Below, one piece after another: positions 26,409-39,950 of a stretch of 64,000 nt of DNA. Under the pieces are notes generated by a model. It was not told the DNA's origin. It searched no databases and saw only the letters and a program-made list of their open reading frames with translations. The first letter of the stretch is position 1. The number at the start of each line of letters is the position of its first letter. The translations under genes were made by a program, and so were the position numbers. This stretch comes from Odiellus spinosus (taxonomy: Eukaryota; Arthropoda; Arachnida; Opiliones; Phalangiidae): contig CAWUCO010000219.1 in NCBI GenBank assembly GCA_963920705.1, positions 868,001 through 932,000 on the forward strand, given 5' to 3'.

Positions 26409-29400
26409 AAATTTTTGGATCTATACTTGGGAAATTTTTGAATCTATACTTGGGAAATTTTTGGACCTATACTTGGGAAATTTTTGGATCTATACTTGGG
26501 AAATTTTTCGATCTATACTTGGAAAATTTTTCGATCTATGCTTGGGAAATTTTTGGATCTACACTTGGGAAATTTTTGGATGTATACTTGTGAAATTTTT
26601 GGATCTATACTTGGGAAATTTTTGGATCTATACTTGGGAAATTTTTGGATCTATACTTGGGAAATTTTGGATCTATACTAGGGAAATTTTTCGATCTATA
26701 CTTGGAAAATTTTTCGATCTATGCTTGGGAAATTTTTGGATCTATACTTGGGAAATTTTTGGATGTATACTTGTGAAATTTTTGGATCAATACTTGGGAA
26801 ATTTTTGGATCTATACTTGGGAAATTTTTGGATCTATTCATGGGAAATTTTTGGATTTATACTTGGGAAATTTTTCTTACTATACTTGGGAAATTTTTCG
26901 ATCTATACTTGGGAAATTTTTGGATCTATACTTGGAAAATTTTTCGATCTATGCTTGGGAAATTTTTGGATCTATACTTGGGAAATTTTTGGATCTATAC
27001 TTGGGAAATTTTTGGATCTATACTTGGGAAATATTTGGATCTATACTTGGGAAATTTTTGGATCTATACTTGGGAAATTTTGGATCTATACTTGGGAAAT
27101 TTTTCGATCTATACTTGGAAAATTTTGGATCTATACTTGGAAAATTTTTCGATCTATACTAGGGAAATTTTTGAATCTCTACTTGGGAAATTTTTGAATC
27201 TCTACTTGGGAAATTTTTGGACTATACTTGGGAAATTTTTGGATCTATGCTTGGGAAATTTTTGAATCTATACTTGGGAAATTTTTGGATCTATACTTGG
27301 GAAATTTTTGGATCTATACTTGGGAAATTTTTGGATCTATACTTGGGAAATTTTTGGATGTATACTTGGAAAATTTTTGGATCTATACTTGGGAAATTTT
27401 TGAATCTATACTTGGGAAATTTTTGGATCTATACTTGGGAAATTTTTGGATGTATACTTGGGAAATTTTTGGATCTATACTTGGGAAATTTTTCGATCTA
27501 TACTTGGGAAATTTTTGGATCTATACTTGGGAAATTTTTGAATCTATACTTGGGAAATTTTTGAATCTATACTTGGGAAATTTTTCGATCTATACTTGGG
27601 AAACTTTTCGATCTATACTTGGGAAATTTTTGGATCTATACTTGGGAAATTTTTGGATCTATACTTGGGAAATTTTTGGATCTATACTTGGGAAATTTTG
27701 GATCTATACTTGGGAAATTTTTCGATCTATACTTGGAAAATTTTGGATCTATACTTGGAAAATTTTTCGATCTATACTAGGGAAATTTTTTGATGTATAC
27801 TTGTGAAATTTTTGGATCTATACTTGGTAAATTTTTGGATCTATACTTGGGAAATTTTGGATCTATACTTGGGAAATTTTTGGATCTATACTTGGGAAAT
27901 TTTTGGATCTATACTTGGGAAATTTTGGATCTATACTAGGGAAATTTTTCGATCTATACTTGGAAAATTTTTCGATCTATGCTTGGGAAATTTTTGGATC
28001 TATACTTGGGAAATTTTTGGATGTATACTTGTGAAATTTTTGGATCAATACTTGGGAAATTTTTGGATCTATACTTGGGAAATTTTTGGATCTATTCATG
28101 GGAAATTTTTGGATTTATACTTGGGAAATTTTTCTTACTATACTTGGGAAATTTTTCGATCTATACTTGGGAAATTTTTGGATCTATACTTGGAAAATTT
28201 TTCGATCTATGCTTGGGAAATTTTTGGATCTATACTTGGGAAATTTTTGGATCTATACTTGGGAAATTTTTGGATCTATACTTGGGAAATATTTGGATCT
28301 ATACTTGGGAAATTTTTGGATCTATACTTGGGAAATTTTGGATCTATACTTGGGAAATTTTTCGATCTATACTTGGAAAATTTTGGATCTATACTTGGAA
28401 AATTTTTCGATCTATACTAGGGAAATTTTTGAATCTCTACTTGGGAAATTTTTGAATCTCTACTTGGGAAATTTTTGGACTATACTTGGGAAATTTTTGG
28501 ATCTATGCTTGGGAAATTTTTGAATCTATACTTGGGAAATTTTTGGATCTATACTTGGGAAATTTTTGGATCTATACTTGGGAAATTTTTGGATCTATAC
28601 TTGGGAAATTTTTGGATGTATACTTGGAAAATTTTTGGATCTATACTTGGGAAATTTTTGAATCTATACTTGGGAAATTTTTGGATCTATACTTGGGAAA
28701 TTTTTGGATGTATACTTGGGAAATTTTTGGATCTATACTTGGGAAATTTTTCGATCTATACTTGGGAAATTTTTGGATCTATACTTGGGAAATTTTTGAA
28801 TCTATACTTGGGAAATTTTTGAATCTATACTTGGGAAATTTTTCGATCTATACTTGGGAAACTTTTCGATCTATACTTGGGAAATTTTTGGATCTATACT
28901 TGGGAAATTTTTGGATCTATACTTGGGAAATTTTTGGATCTATACTTGGGAAATTTTGGATCTATACTTGGGAAATTTTTCGATCTATACTTGGAAAATT
29001 TTGGATCTATACTTGGAAAATTTTTCGATCTATACTAGGGAAATTTTTTGATGTATACTTGTGAAATTTTTGGATCTATACTTGGTAAATTTTTGGATCT
29101 ATACTTGGGAAATTTTGGATCTATACTTGGGAAATTTTTGGATCTATACTTGGGAAATTTTTGAATCTATACTTGGGAAATTTTTGGATCTATACTTGGG
29201 AAATTTTTCGATCTATACTTGGGAAATTTTTCGATCTATACTTGGGAAATTTTTGGATCTATACTTGGGAAATTTTTGGACCTATACTTGGGAAATTTTT
29301 GGATCTATACTTGGGAAATTTTTCGATCTATACTTGGAAAATTTTTCGATCTATGCTTGGGAAATTTTTGGATCTACACTTGGGAAATTTTTGGATGTAT

Positions 29401-32400
29401 ACTTGTGAAATTTTTGGATCTATACTTGGGAAATTTTTGGATCTATACTTGGGAAATTTTTGAATCTATACTTGGGAAATTTTTGGACCTATACTTGGGA
29501 AATTTTTGGATCTATACTTGGGAAATTTTTCGATCTATACTTGGGAAATTTTTCGATCTATACTTGGGAAATTTTTCGATCTATACTTGGGAAATTTTTC
29601 GATCTATACTTGGGAAATTTTTGGATCTATACTTGGGAAATTTTTGGATCTATACTTGGGAAATTTTTCGATCTATACTTGGGAAATTTTGGATCTATAC
29701 TTGGGAAATTTTTCGATCTATACTTGGAACATTTTGGATCTATACTTGGGAAATTTTTCGATCTATACTTGGAAAATTTTTGGATCTATGCTTGGGAAGT
29801 TTTTGGATCTATACTTGGGAAATTTTTGGATGTATACTTGTGAAATTTTTGGATCTATACTTGGGAAATGTTTCGATCTATACTTGGAAAATTTTTCGAT
29901 CTATGCTTGGGAAATTTTTGGATCTATACTTGGGAAATTTTTGGATGTATACCTGTGAAATTTTTGGATCTATACTTGGGAAATTTTGGGATCTATTCAT
30001 GGGAAATTTTTGGATTTATACTTGGGAAATTTTTCGTACTATACTTGGGAAATTTTTCGATCTATACTTGGGAAATTTTTGGATCTATACTTGGGAAATT
30101 TTTAAATCTATACTTGGGAAATTTTTCGATCTATACTTGGGAAATTTTTGAATCTCTACTTGGGAAATTTTTGAATCTCTACTTGGGAAATTTTTGGACT
30201 ATACTTGGGAAATTTTTGGATCTATGCTTGGGAAATTTTTGAATCTATACTTGGGAAATTTTTGGATCTATACTTGGGAAATTTTTGGATCTATACTTGG
30301 GAAATTTTTGGATCTATACTTGGGAAATTTTTGGATGTATACTTGGAAAATTTTTGGATCTATACTTGGGAAATTTTTGAATCTATACTTGGGAAATTTT
30401 TGGATCTATACTTGGGAAATTTTTGGATGTATACTTGGGAAATTTTTGGATCTATACTTGGGAAATTTTTCGATCTATACTTGGGAAATTTTTGGATCTA
30501 CACTTGGGAAATTTTTGAATCTATACTTGGGAAATTTTTGATTCTATACTTGGGAAATTTTTCGATCTATACTTGGGAAATTTTTCGATCTATACTTGGG
30601 AAATTTTTGGATCTATACTTGGGAAATTTTTGGATCTATACTTGGGAAATTTTTGGATCTATACTTGGGAAATTTTGGATCTATACTTGGGAAATTTTTC
30701 GATCTATACTTGGAAAATTTTGGATCTATACTTGGAAAATTTTTCGATCTATACTAGGGAAATTTTTTGATGTATACTTGTGAAATTTTTGGATCTATAC
30801 TTGGTAAATTTTTGGATCTATACTTGGGAAATTTTGGATCTATACTTGGGAAATTTTTGGATCTATACTTGGGAAATTTTTGAATCTATACTTGGGAAAT
30901 TTTTGGATCTATACTTGGGAAATTTTTCGATCTATACTTGGGAAATTTTTCGATCTATACTTGGGAAATTTTTGGATCTATACTTGGGAAATTTTTGAAT
31001 CTATACTTGGGAAATTTTTGGACCTATACTTGGGAAATTTTTGGATCTATACTTGGGAAATTTTTCGATCTATACTTGGAAAATTTTTCGATCTATGCTT
31101 GGGAAATTTTTGGATCTACACTTGGGAAATTTTTGGATGTATACTTGTGAAATTTTTGGATCTATACTTGGGAAATTTTTGGATCTATACTTGGGAAATT
31201 TTTGAATCTATACTTGGGAAATTTTTGGACCTATACTTGGGAAATTTTTGGATCTATACTTGGGAAATTTTTCGATCTATACTTGGGAAATTTTTCGATC
31301 TATACTTGGGAAATTTTTCGATCTATACTTGGGAAATTTTTGGATCTATACTTGGGAAATTTTTGGATCTATACTTGGGAAATTTTTCGATCTATACTTG
31401 GGAAATTTTGGATCTATACTTGGGAAATTTTTCGATCTATACTTGGAACATTTTGGATCTATACTTGGGAAATTTTTCGATCTATACTTGGAAAATTTTT
31501 GGATCTATGCTTGGGAAGTTTTTGGATCTATACTTGGGAAATTTTTGGATGTATACTTGTGAAATTTTTGGATCTATACTTGGGAAATGTTTCGATCTAT
31601 ACTTGGAAAATTTTTCGATCTATGCTTGGGAAATTTTTGGATCTATACTTGGGAAATTTTTGGATGTATACCTGTGAAATTTTTGGATCTATACTTGGGA
31701 AATTTTTGGATTTATACTTGGGAAATTTTTCGTACTATACTTGGGAAATTTTTCGATCTATACTTGGGAAATTTTTGGATCTATACTTGGGAAATTTTTA
31801 AATCTATACTTGGGAAATTTTTGGATCTATACTTGGGAAATTTTTTGATCTATACTTGGGAAATTTTTGGATCTATACTAGGGAAATTTTTCGATCTATA
31901 CTTGGGAAATTTTTCGATCTATACTTGGGAAATTTTTGGATCTATACTTGGGAAATTTTTGGATCTATACTTGGGAAATTTTTCGATCTATACTTGGGAA
32001 ATTTTTGGATCTATACTTGGGAAATTTTGGATCTATACTTGGGAAATTTTTCGATCTATACTTGGAAAATTTTTCGATCTATGCTTGGGAAATTTTTGGA
32101 TCTACACTTGAGAAATTTTTGGATGTATACTTGTGAAATTTTTGGATCTATACTTGGGAAATTTTTGGATCTATACTTGGGAAATTTTTGGATCTATACT
32201 TGGGAAATTTTTGGATCTATACTTGGGAAATTTTTGGATCTATACTTGGGAAATTTTTGGATCTATACTTGGGAAATTTTTCGATCTATACTTGGAAAAT
32301 TTTTCGATCTCTGCTTGGGAAATTTTTGGATCTATACTTGGGAAATTTTTACATGTATACTTGTGAAATTTTTGGATCTATACTTGGGAAATTTTTGGAT

Positions 32401-33375
32401 CTATACTTGGGAAATTTTTGGATCTATACTTGGGAAATTTTTGGATCTATACTTGGGAAATTTTTGGATCTATACTTGGGAAATTTTTGGATCTATACTT
32501 GGGAAATTTTTCGATCTATACTTGGAAAATTTTTCGATCTATGCTTGGGAAATTTTTGGATCTATACTTGGGAAATTTTTACATGTATACTTGTGAAATT
32601 TTTGGATCTATACTTGGGAAATTTTTGGATCTATACTTGGGAAATTTTTGAATCTATACTTGGGAAATTTTTGGACCTATACTTGGGAAAATTTTGGATC
32701 TATACTTGTGAAATTTTTCGATCTATACTTGGGAAATTTTTGGATCTATTCATGGGAAATTTTTGGATTTATACTTGGGAAATTTTTCTTACTATACTTG
32801 GGAAATTTTTCGATCTATACTTGGGAAATTTTTCGATCTATACTTGGAAAATTTTTGGATCTATACTTGGGAAATTTTTGGATCTATACTTGGGAAATTT
32901 TGGATCTATACTTGGGAAATTTTTCGATCTATACTTGGAAAATTTTTCGATCTATGCTTGGGAAATTTTTGGATCTATACTTGGGAAATTTTTGGATGTA
33001 TACTTGTGAAATTTTTGGATCTATGCTTGGGAAATTTTTGGATCTATACTTGGGAAATTTTTGAATCTATACTTGGGAAATTTTTGGACCTATACTTGGG
33101 AAAATTTTGGATCTATACTTGTGAAATATTTCGATCTATACTTGGAAAATTTTTCGATCTATGCATGGGAAATTTTTGGATCTATACTTGGGAAATTTTT
33201 GGATGTATACTTGTGAAATTTTTGGATCTATACTTGGGAAATTTTTGGATCTATATTTGGGAAATTTTTACATGTATACTTGTGAAATTTTTGGATCTAT
33301 ACTTGGGAAATTTTTGGATCTATACTTGGGAAATTTTTGAATCTATACTTGGGAAATTTTTGGACCTATACTTGG
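26409..33375 (+). repeat. 6,899-bp HOR, copy 2 (block D)
   Basis: This is the second copy, offset by 6,899. In the stretches I compared it is almost identical; the one difference I found is CTACAC for CTATAC near 30,500. The match ends just after GGACCTATAC at 33,362, where copy 2 reads GGGAAAATTTTGG. Such similarity implies a recent duplication or an assembly effect. Confidence 0.92.
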
Positions 33376-34985
33376 GAAAATTTTGGATCTATACTTGTGA
33401 AATTTTTCGATCTATACTTGGAAAATTTTTGGATCTATGCTTGGGAAATTTTTGGATCTATACTTGGGAAATTTTTGGATGTATACTTGTGAAATTTTTG
33501 GATCTATACTTGGGAAATTTTTGGATCTATGCTTGGGAAATTTTTGGATCTATACTTGGGAAATTTTTGGATGTATACTTGTGAAATTTTTGGATCTATA
33601 CTTGGGAAATTTTTGGATCTATACTTGGGAAATTTTTGGATCTATTCATGGGAAATTTTTGGATTTATACTTGGGAAATTTTTCTTACTATACTTGGGAA
33701 ATTTTTCGATCTATACTTGGGAAATTTTTCGATCTATACTTGGGAAATTTTTGGATCTATACTTGGGAAATTTTTGGATCTATACTAGGGAAATTTTTCG
33801 ATCTATACTTGGGAAATTTTGGATCTATACTTGGGAAATTTTTCGATCTATACTTGGAACATTTTGGATCTATACTTGGGAAATTTTTCGATCTATACTT
33901 GGAAAATTTTTGGATCTATGCTTGGGAAGTTTTTCGATCTATACTTGGGAAATTTTTGGATGTATACTTGTGAAATTTTTGGATCTATACTTGGGAAATG
34001 TTTCGATCTATACTTGGAAAATTTTGAATCTATACTTGGGAAATTTTTGGACCTATACTTGGGAAAATTTTGGATCTATACTTGTGAAATATTTCGATCT
34101 ATACTTGGAAAATTTTTCGATCTATGCATGGGAAATTTTTGGATCTATACTTGGGAAATTTTTGGATGTATACTTGTGAAATTTTTGGATCTATACTTGG
34201 GAAATTTTTGGATCTATATTTGGCAAATTTTTACATGTATACTTGTGGAATTTTTGGATCTATACTTGGGAAATTTTTGGATCTATACTTGGGAAATTTT
34301 TGAATCTATACTTGGGAAATTTTTGGACCTATACTTGGGAAAATTTTGGATCTATACTTGTGAAATTTTTCGATCTATACTTGGAAAATTTTTGGATCTA
34401 TGCTTGGGAAATTTTTGGATCTATACTTGGGAAATTTTTGGATGTATACTTGTGAAATTTTTGGATCTATACTTGGGAAATTTTTGGATCTATGCTTGGG
34501 AAATTTTTGGATCTATACTTGGGAAATTTTTGGATGTATACTTGTGAAATTTTTGGATCTATACTTGGGAAATTTTTGGATCTATACTTGGGAAATTTTT
34601 GGATCTATTCATGGGAAATTTTTGGATTTATACTTGGGAAATTTTTCTTACTATACTTGGGAAATTTTTCGATCTATACTTGGGAAATTTTTCGATCTAT
34701 ACTTGGGAAATTTTTGGATCTATACTTGGGAAATTTTTGGATCTATACTTGGGAAATTTTTCGATCTATACTTGGGAAATTTTGGATCTATACTTGGGAA
34801 ATTTTTCGATCTATACTTGGAACATTTTGGATCTATACTTGGGAAATTTTTCGATCTATACTTGGAAAATTTTTGGATCTATGCTTGGGAAGTTTTTCGA
34901 TCTATACTTGGGAAATTTTTGGATGTATACTTGTGAAATTTTTGGATCTATACTTGGGAAATGTTTCGATCTATACTTGGAAAAT
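33060..34985 (+). repeat. 963-bp tandem duplication with visible junction
   Basis: Copy 1 (33,060-34,022) and copy 2 (34,023-34,985) match at an offset of 963, which is 42 monomers with three 22-mers (counted). Shared rare variants include TATGCATGGG at 33,159 and 34,122, CTATATTTGG near 33,252 and ACATGTATAC at 33,270 and 34,233. The junction is an unusual 22-mer, GGAAAATTTTGAATC, near 34,021, absent at the end of copy 2. Confidence 0.9.
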
Positions 34986-35770
34986 TTTTCGATCTATGCT
35001 TGGGAAATTTTTGGATCTATACTTGGGAAATTTTTGGATGTATACCTGTGAAATTTTTGGATCTATACTTGGGAAATTTTTGGATCTATTCATGGGAAAT
35101 TTTTGGATTTATACTTGGGAAATTTTTCGTACTATACTTGGGAAATTTTTCGATCTATACTTGGGAAATTTTTGGATCTATACTTGGGAAATTTTTAAAT
35201 CTATACTTGGGAAATTTTTGGATCTATACTTGGGAAATTTTTTGATCTATACTTGGGAAATTTTTGGATCTATACTAGGGAAATTTTTCGATCTATACTT
35301 GGAACATTTTGGATCTATACTTGGGAAATTTTTCGATCTATACTTGGAAAATTTTTGGATCTATGCTTGGGAAGTTTTTCGATCTATACTTGGGAAATTT
35401 TTGGATGTATACTTGTGAAATTTTTGGATCTATACTTGGGAAATGTTTCGATCTATACTTGGAAAATTTTTCGATCTATGCTTGGGAAATTTTTGGATCT
35501 ATACTTGGGAAATTTTTGGATGTATACCTGTGAAATTTTTGGATCTATACTTGGGAAATTTTTGGATCTATTCATGGGAAATTTTTGGATTTATACTTGG
35601 GAAATTTTTCGTACTATACTTGGGAAATTTTTCGATCTATACTTGGGAAATTTTTGGATCTATACTTGGGAAATTTTTAAATCTATACTTGGGAAATTTT
35701 TGGATCTATACTTGGGAAATTTTTTGATCTATACTTGGGAAATTTTTGGATCTATACTAGGGAAATTTTT
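34800..35770 (+). repeat. 482-bp tandem duplication
   Basis: The cassette running from CTTGGAACATTTT through the TTCATGGG trimer (CGTACTATAC subtype) to a TACTAGGG monomer occurs twice, at an offset of 482 (21 monomers with one 22-mer). Copies begin near 34,806 and 35,288. A further copy lies near 36,900 as part of the 1,608-bp unit. Confidence 0.85.
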
Positions 35771-38100
35771 CGATCTATACTTGGGAAATTTTTGGATCTA
35801 TACTAGGGAAATTTTTCGATCTATACTTGGGAAATTTTTGGATCTATACTTGGGAAATTTTTGGATCTATACTTGGGAAATTTTTCGATCTATACTTGGG
35901 AAATTTTTGGATCTATACTTGGGAAATTTTGGATCTATACTTGGGAAATTTTTCGATCTATACTTGGAAAATTTTTCGATCTATGCTTGGGAAATTTTTG
36001 GATCTACACTTGAGAAATTTTTGGATGTATACTTGTGAAATTTTTGGATCTATACTTGGGAAATTTTTGGATCTATACTTGGGAAATTTTTGGATCTATA
36101 CTTGGGAAATTTTTGGATCTATACTTGGGAAATTTTTGGATCTATACTTGGGAAATTTTTCGATCTATACTTGGAAAATTTTTCGATCTATGCTTGGGAA
36201 ATTTTTGGATCTATACTTGGGAAATTTTTACATGTATACTTGTGAAATTTTTGGATCTATACTTGGGAAATTTTTGGATCTATACTTGGGAAATTTTTGG
36301 ATCTATACTTGGGAAATTTTTGGATCTATACTTGGGAAATTTTTGGATCTATACTTGGGAAATTTTTGAATCTATACTTGGGAAATTTTTGGACCTATAC
36401 TTGGGAAAATTTTGGATCTATACTTGTGAAATTTTTCGATCTATACTTGGAAAATTTTTGGATCTATGCTTGGGAAATTTTTGGATCTATACTTGGGAAA
36501 TGTTTCGATCTATACTTGGAAAATTTTTCGATCTATGCTTGGGAAATTTTTGGATCTATACTTGGGAAATTTTTGGATGTATACCTGTGAAATTTTTGGA
36601 TCTATACTTGGGAAATTTTTGGATCTATTCATGGGAAATTTTTGGATTTATACTTGGGAAATTTTTCGTACTATACTTGGGAAATTTTTGGATCTATACT
36701 TGGGAAATTTTTAAATCTATACTTGGGAAATTTTTGGATCTATACTTGGGAAATTTTTTGATCTATACTTGGGAAATTTTTGGATCTATACTTGGGAAAT
36801 TTTTAAATCTATACTTGGGAAATTTTTGGATCTATACTTGGGAAATTTTTTTATCTATACTTGGGAAATTTTTGGATCTATACTAGGGAAATTTTTCGAT
36901 CTATACTTGGAACATTTTGGATCTATACTTGGGAAATTTTTCGATCTATACTTGGAAAATTTTTGGATCTATGCTTGGGAAGTTTTTCGATCTATACTTG
37001 GGAAATTTTTGGATGTATACTTGTGAAATTTTTGGATCTATACTTGGGAAATGTTTCGATCTATACTTGGAAAATTTTTCGATCTATGCTTGGGAAATTT
37101 TTGGATCTATACTTGGGAAATTTTTGGATGTATACCTGTGAAATTTTTGGATCTATACTTGGGAAATTTTTGGATCTATTCATGGGAAATTTTTGGATTT
37201 ATACTTGGGAAATTTTTCGTACTATACTTGGGAAATTTTTCGATCTATACTTGGGAAATTTTTGGATCTATACTTGGGAAATTTTTAAATCTATACTTGG
37301 GAAATTTTTGGATCTATACTTGGGAAATTTTTTGATCTATACTTGGGAAATTTTTGGATCTATACTAGGGAAATTTTTCGATCTATACTTGGGAAATTTT
37401 TGGATCTATACTAGGGAAATTTTTCGATCTATACTTGGGAAATTTTTGGATCTATACTTGGGAAATTTTTGGATCTATACTTGGGAAATTTTTCGATCTA
37501 TACTTGGGAAATTTTTGGATCTATACTTGGGAAATTTTGGATCTATACTTGGGAAATTTTTCGATCTATACTTGGAAAATTTTTCGATCTATGCTTGGGA
37601 AATTTTTGGATCTACACTTGAGAAATTTTTGGATGTATACTTGTGAAATTTTTGGATCTATACTTGGGAAATTTTTGGATCTATACTTGGGAAATTTTTG
37701 GATCTATACTTGGGAAATTTTTGGATCTATACTTGGGAAATTTTTGGATCTATACTTGGGAAATTTTTCGATCTATACTTGGAAAATTTTTCGATCTATG
37801 CTTGGGAAATTTTTGGATCTATACTTGGGAATTTTTTACATGTATACTTGTGAAATTTTTGGATCTATACTTGGGAAATTTTTGGATCTATACTTGGGAA
37901 ATTTTTGGATCTATACTTGGGAAATTTTTGGATCTATACTTGGGAAATTTTTGGATCTATACTTGGGAAATTTTTGGATCTATACTTGGGAAATTTTTGA
38001 ATCTATACTTGGGAAATTTTTGGACCTATACTTGGGAAATTTTTGGATCTATACTTGTGAAATTTTTCGATCTATACTTGGAAAATTTTTGGATCTATGC
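35170..38100 (+). repeat. 1,608-bp tandem duplication (block E)
   Basis: Copy 1 spans about 35,170-36,777 and copy 2 about 36,778-38,100, at an offset of 1,608 (70 monomers with two 22-mers, counted). The offset rises to 1,631 near 36,368 and 37,999 through gain of one monomer. A substitution near 36,850 (TTTTTTTATC against TTTTTTGATC) separates the copies. Confidence 0.87.
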
Positions 38101-38429
38101 TTGGGAAATTTTTGGATCTATACTTGGGAAATTTTTGAATCTATACTTGGGAAATTTTTCGATCTATACTTGGAAAATTTTTGGATCTATACTTGGGAAA
38201 TTTTTCGATCTATACTTGGGAAATTTTTCGATCTATACTTGGGAAATTTTTCGATCTATACTTGGGAAATTTTTGGATCTATACTTGTGAAATTTTTCTA
38301 TCTATACTTGGAAAATTTTTGGATCTATGCTTGGGAAATTTTTGGATCTATACTTGGGAAATTTTTGGATGTATACTTGTGAAATTTTTGGATCTATACT
38401 TGGGAAATTTTTGGATCTATACTTGGGAA

Positions 38430-39950
38430 ATTTTTCGATCTATACTTGGAAAATTTTTGGATCTATACTTGGGAAATTTTTGGATCTATACTTGGGAAAT
38501 TTTTGGATCTATACTTGGGAAATTTTGGATCTATACTTGGGAAATTTTTCGATCTATACTTGGAAAATTTTTCGATCTATGCTTGGGAAATTTTTGGATC
38601 TATACTTGGGAAATTTTTGGATGTATACTTGTGAAATTTTTGGATCTATACTTGGGAAATTTTTGGATCTATACTTGGGAAATTTTTGGATCTATTCATG
38701 GGAAATTTTTGGATATATACTTGGGAAATTTTTCTTACTATACTTGGGAAATTTTTCGATCTATACTTGGGAAATTTTTCGATCTATACTTGGAAAATTT
38801 TTGGATCTATACTTGGGAAATTTTTCGATCTATACTTTTGAAATTTTTCGATCTATACTTGGGAAATTTTTCGATCTATACTTGGGAAATTTTTGAATCT
38901 CTACTTGGGAAATTTTTGAATCTCTACTTGGGAAATTTTTGGACTATACTTGGGAAATTTTTGGATCTATGCTTGGGAAATTTTAGAATCTATACTTGGG
39001 AAATTTTTGGATCTATACTTGGGAAATTTTTGGATCTATACTTGGGAAATTTTTGGATCTATACTTGGGAAATTTTTGGATGTATACTTGGAAAATTTTT
39101 GGATCTATACTTGGGAAATTTTTGAATCTATACTTGGGAAATTTTTCGATCTATACTTGGGAAATTTTTGGATCTATACTTGGGAAATTTTTCGATCTAT
39201 ACTTGGGAAATTTTTGAATCTATACTTGGGAAATTTTTGGATCTATACTTGGGAAATTTTTGGATCTATACTTGGGAAATTTTTCGATCTATACTTGGAA
39301 AATTTTTGGATCTATACTTGGGAAATTTTTGGATCTATACTTGGGAAATTTTGGATCTATACTTGGGAAATTTTTCGATCTATACTTGGAAAATTTTTCG
39401 ATCTATGCTTGGGAAATTTTTGGATCTATACTTGGGAAATTTTTGGATGTATACTTGTGAAATTTTTGGATCTATACTTGGGAAATTTTTGGATCTATAC
39501 TTGGGAAATTTTTGGATCTATTCATGGGAAATTTTTGGATATATACTTGGGAAATTTTTCTTACTATACTTGGGAAATTTTTCGATCTATACTTGGGAAA
39601 TTTTTCGATCTATACTTGGAAAATTTTTGGATCTATACTTGGGAAATTTTTCGATCTATACTTTTGAAATTTTTCGATCTATACTTGGGAAATTTTTCGA
39701 TCTATACTTGGGAAATTTTTGAATCTCTACTTGGGAAATTTTTGAATCTCTACTTGGGAAATTTTTGGACTATACTTGGGAAATTTTTGGATCTATGCTT
39801 GGGAAATTTTTGAATCTATACTTGGGAAATTTTTGGATCTATACTTGGGAAATTTTTGGATCTATACTTGGGAAATTTTTGGATCTATACTTGGGAAATT
39901 TTTGGATCTATACTTGGGAAATTTTTGGATCTATACTTGGGAAATTTTTG
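38430..39950 (+). repeat. 826-bp tandem duplication in unit A'
   Basis: The TTCATGGG trimer (38,688 and 39,514) and GGACTATAC (38,943 and 39,769) repeat at 826 bp, which is 36 monomers with two 22-mers. Unit A'' has only one copy, which accounts for the 826-bp difference between the two large units. Confidence 0.85.
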
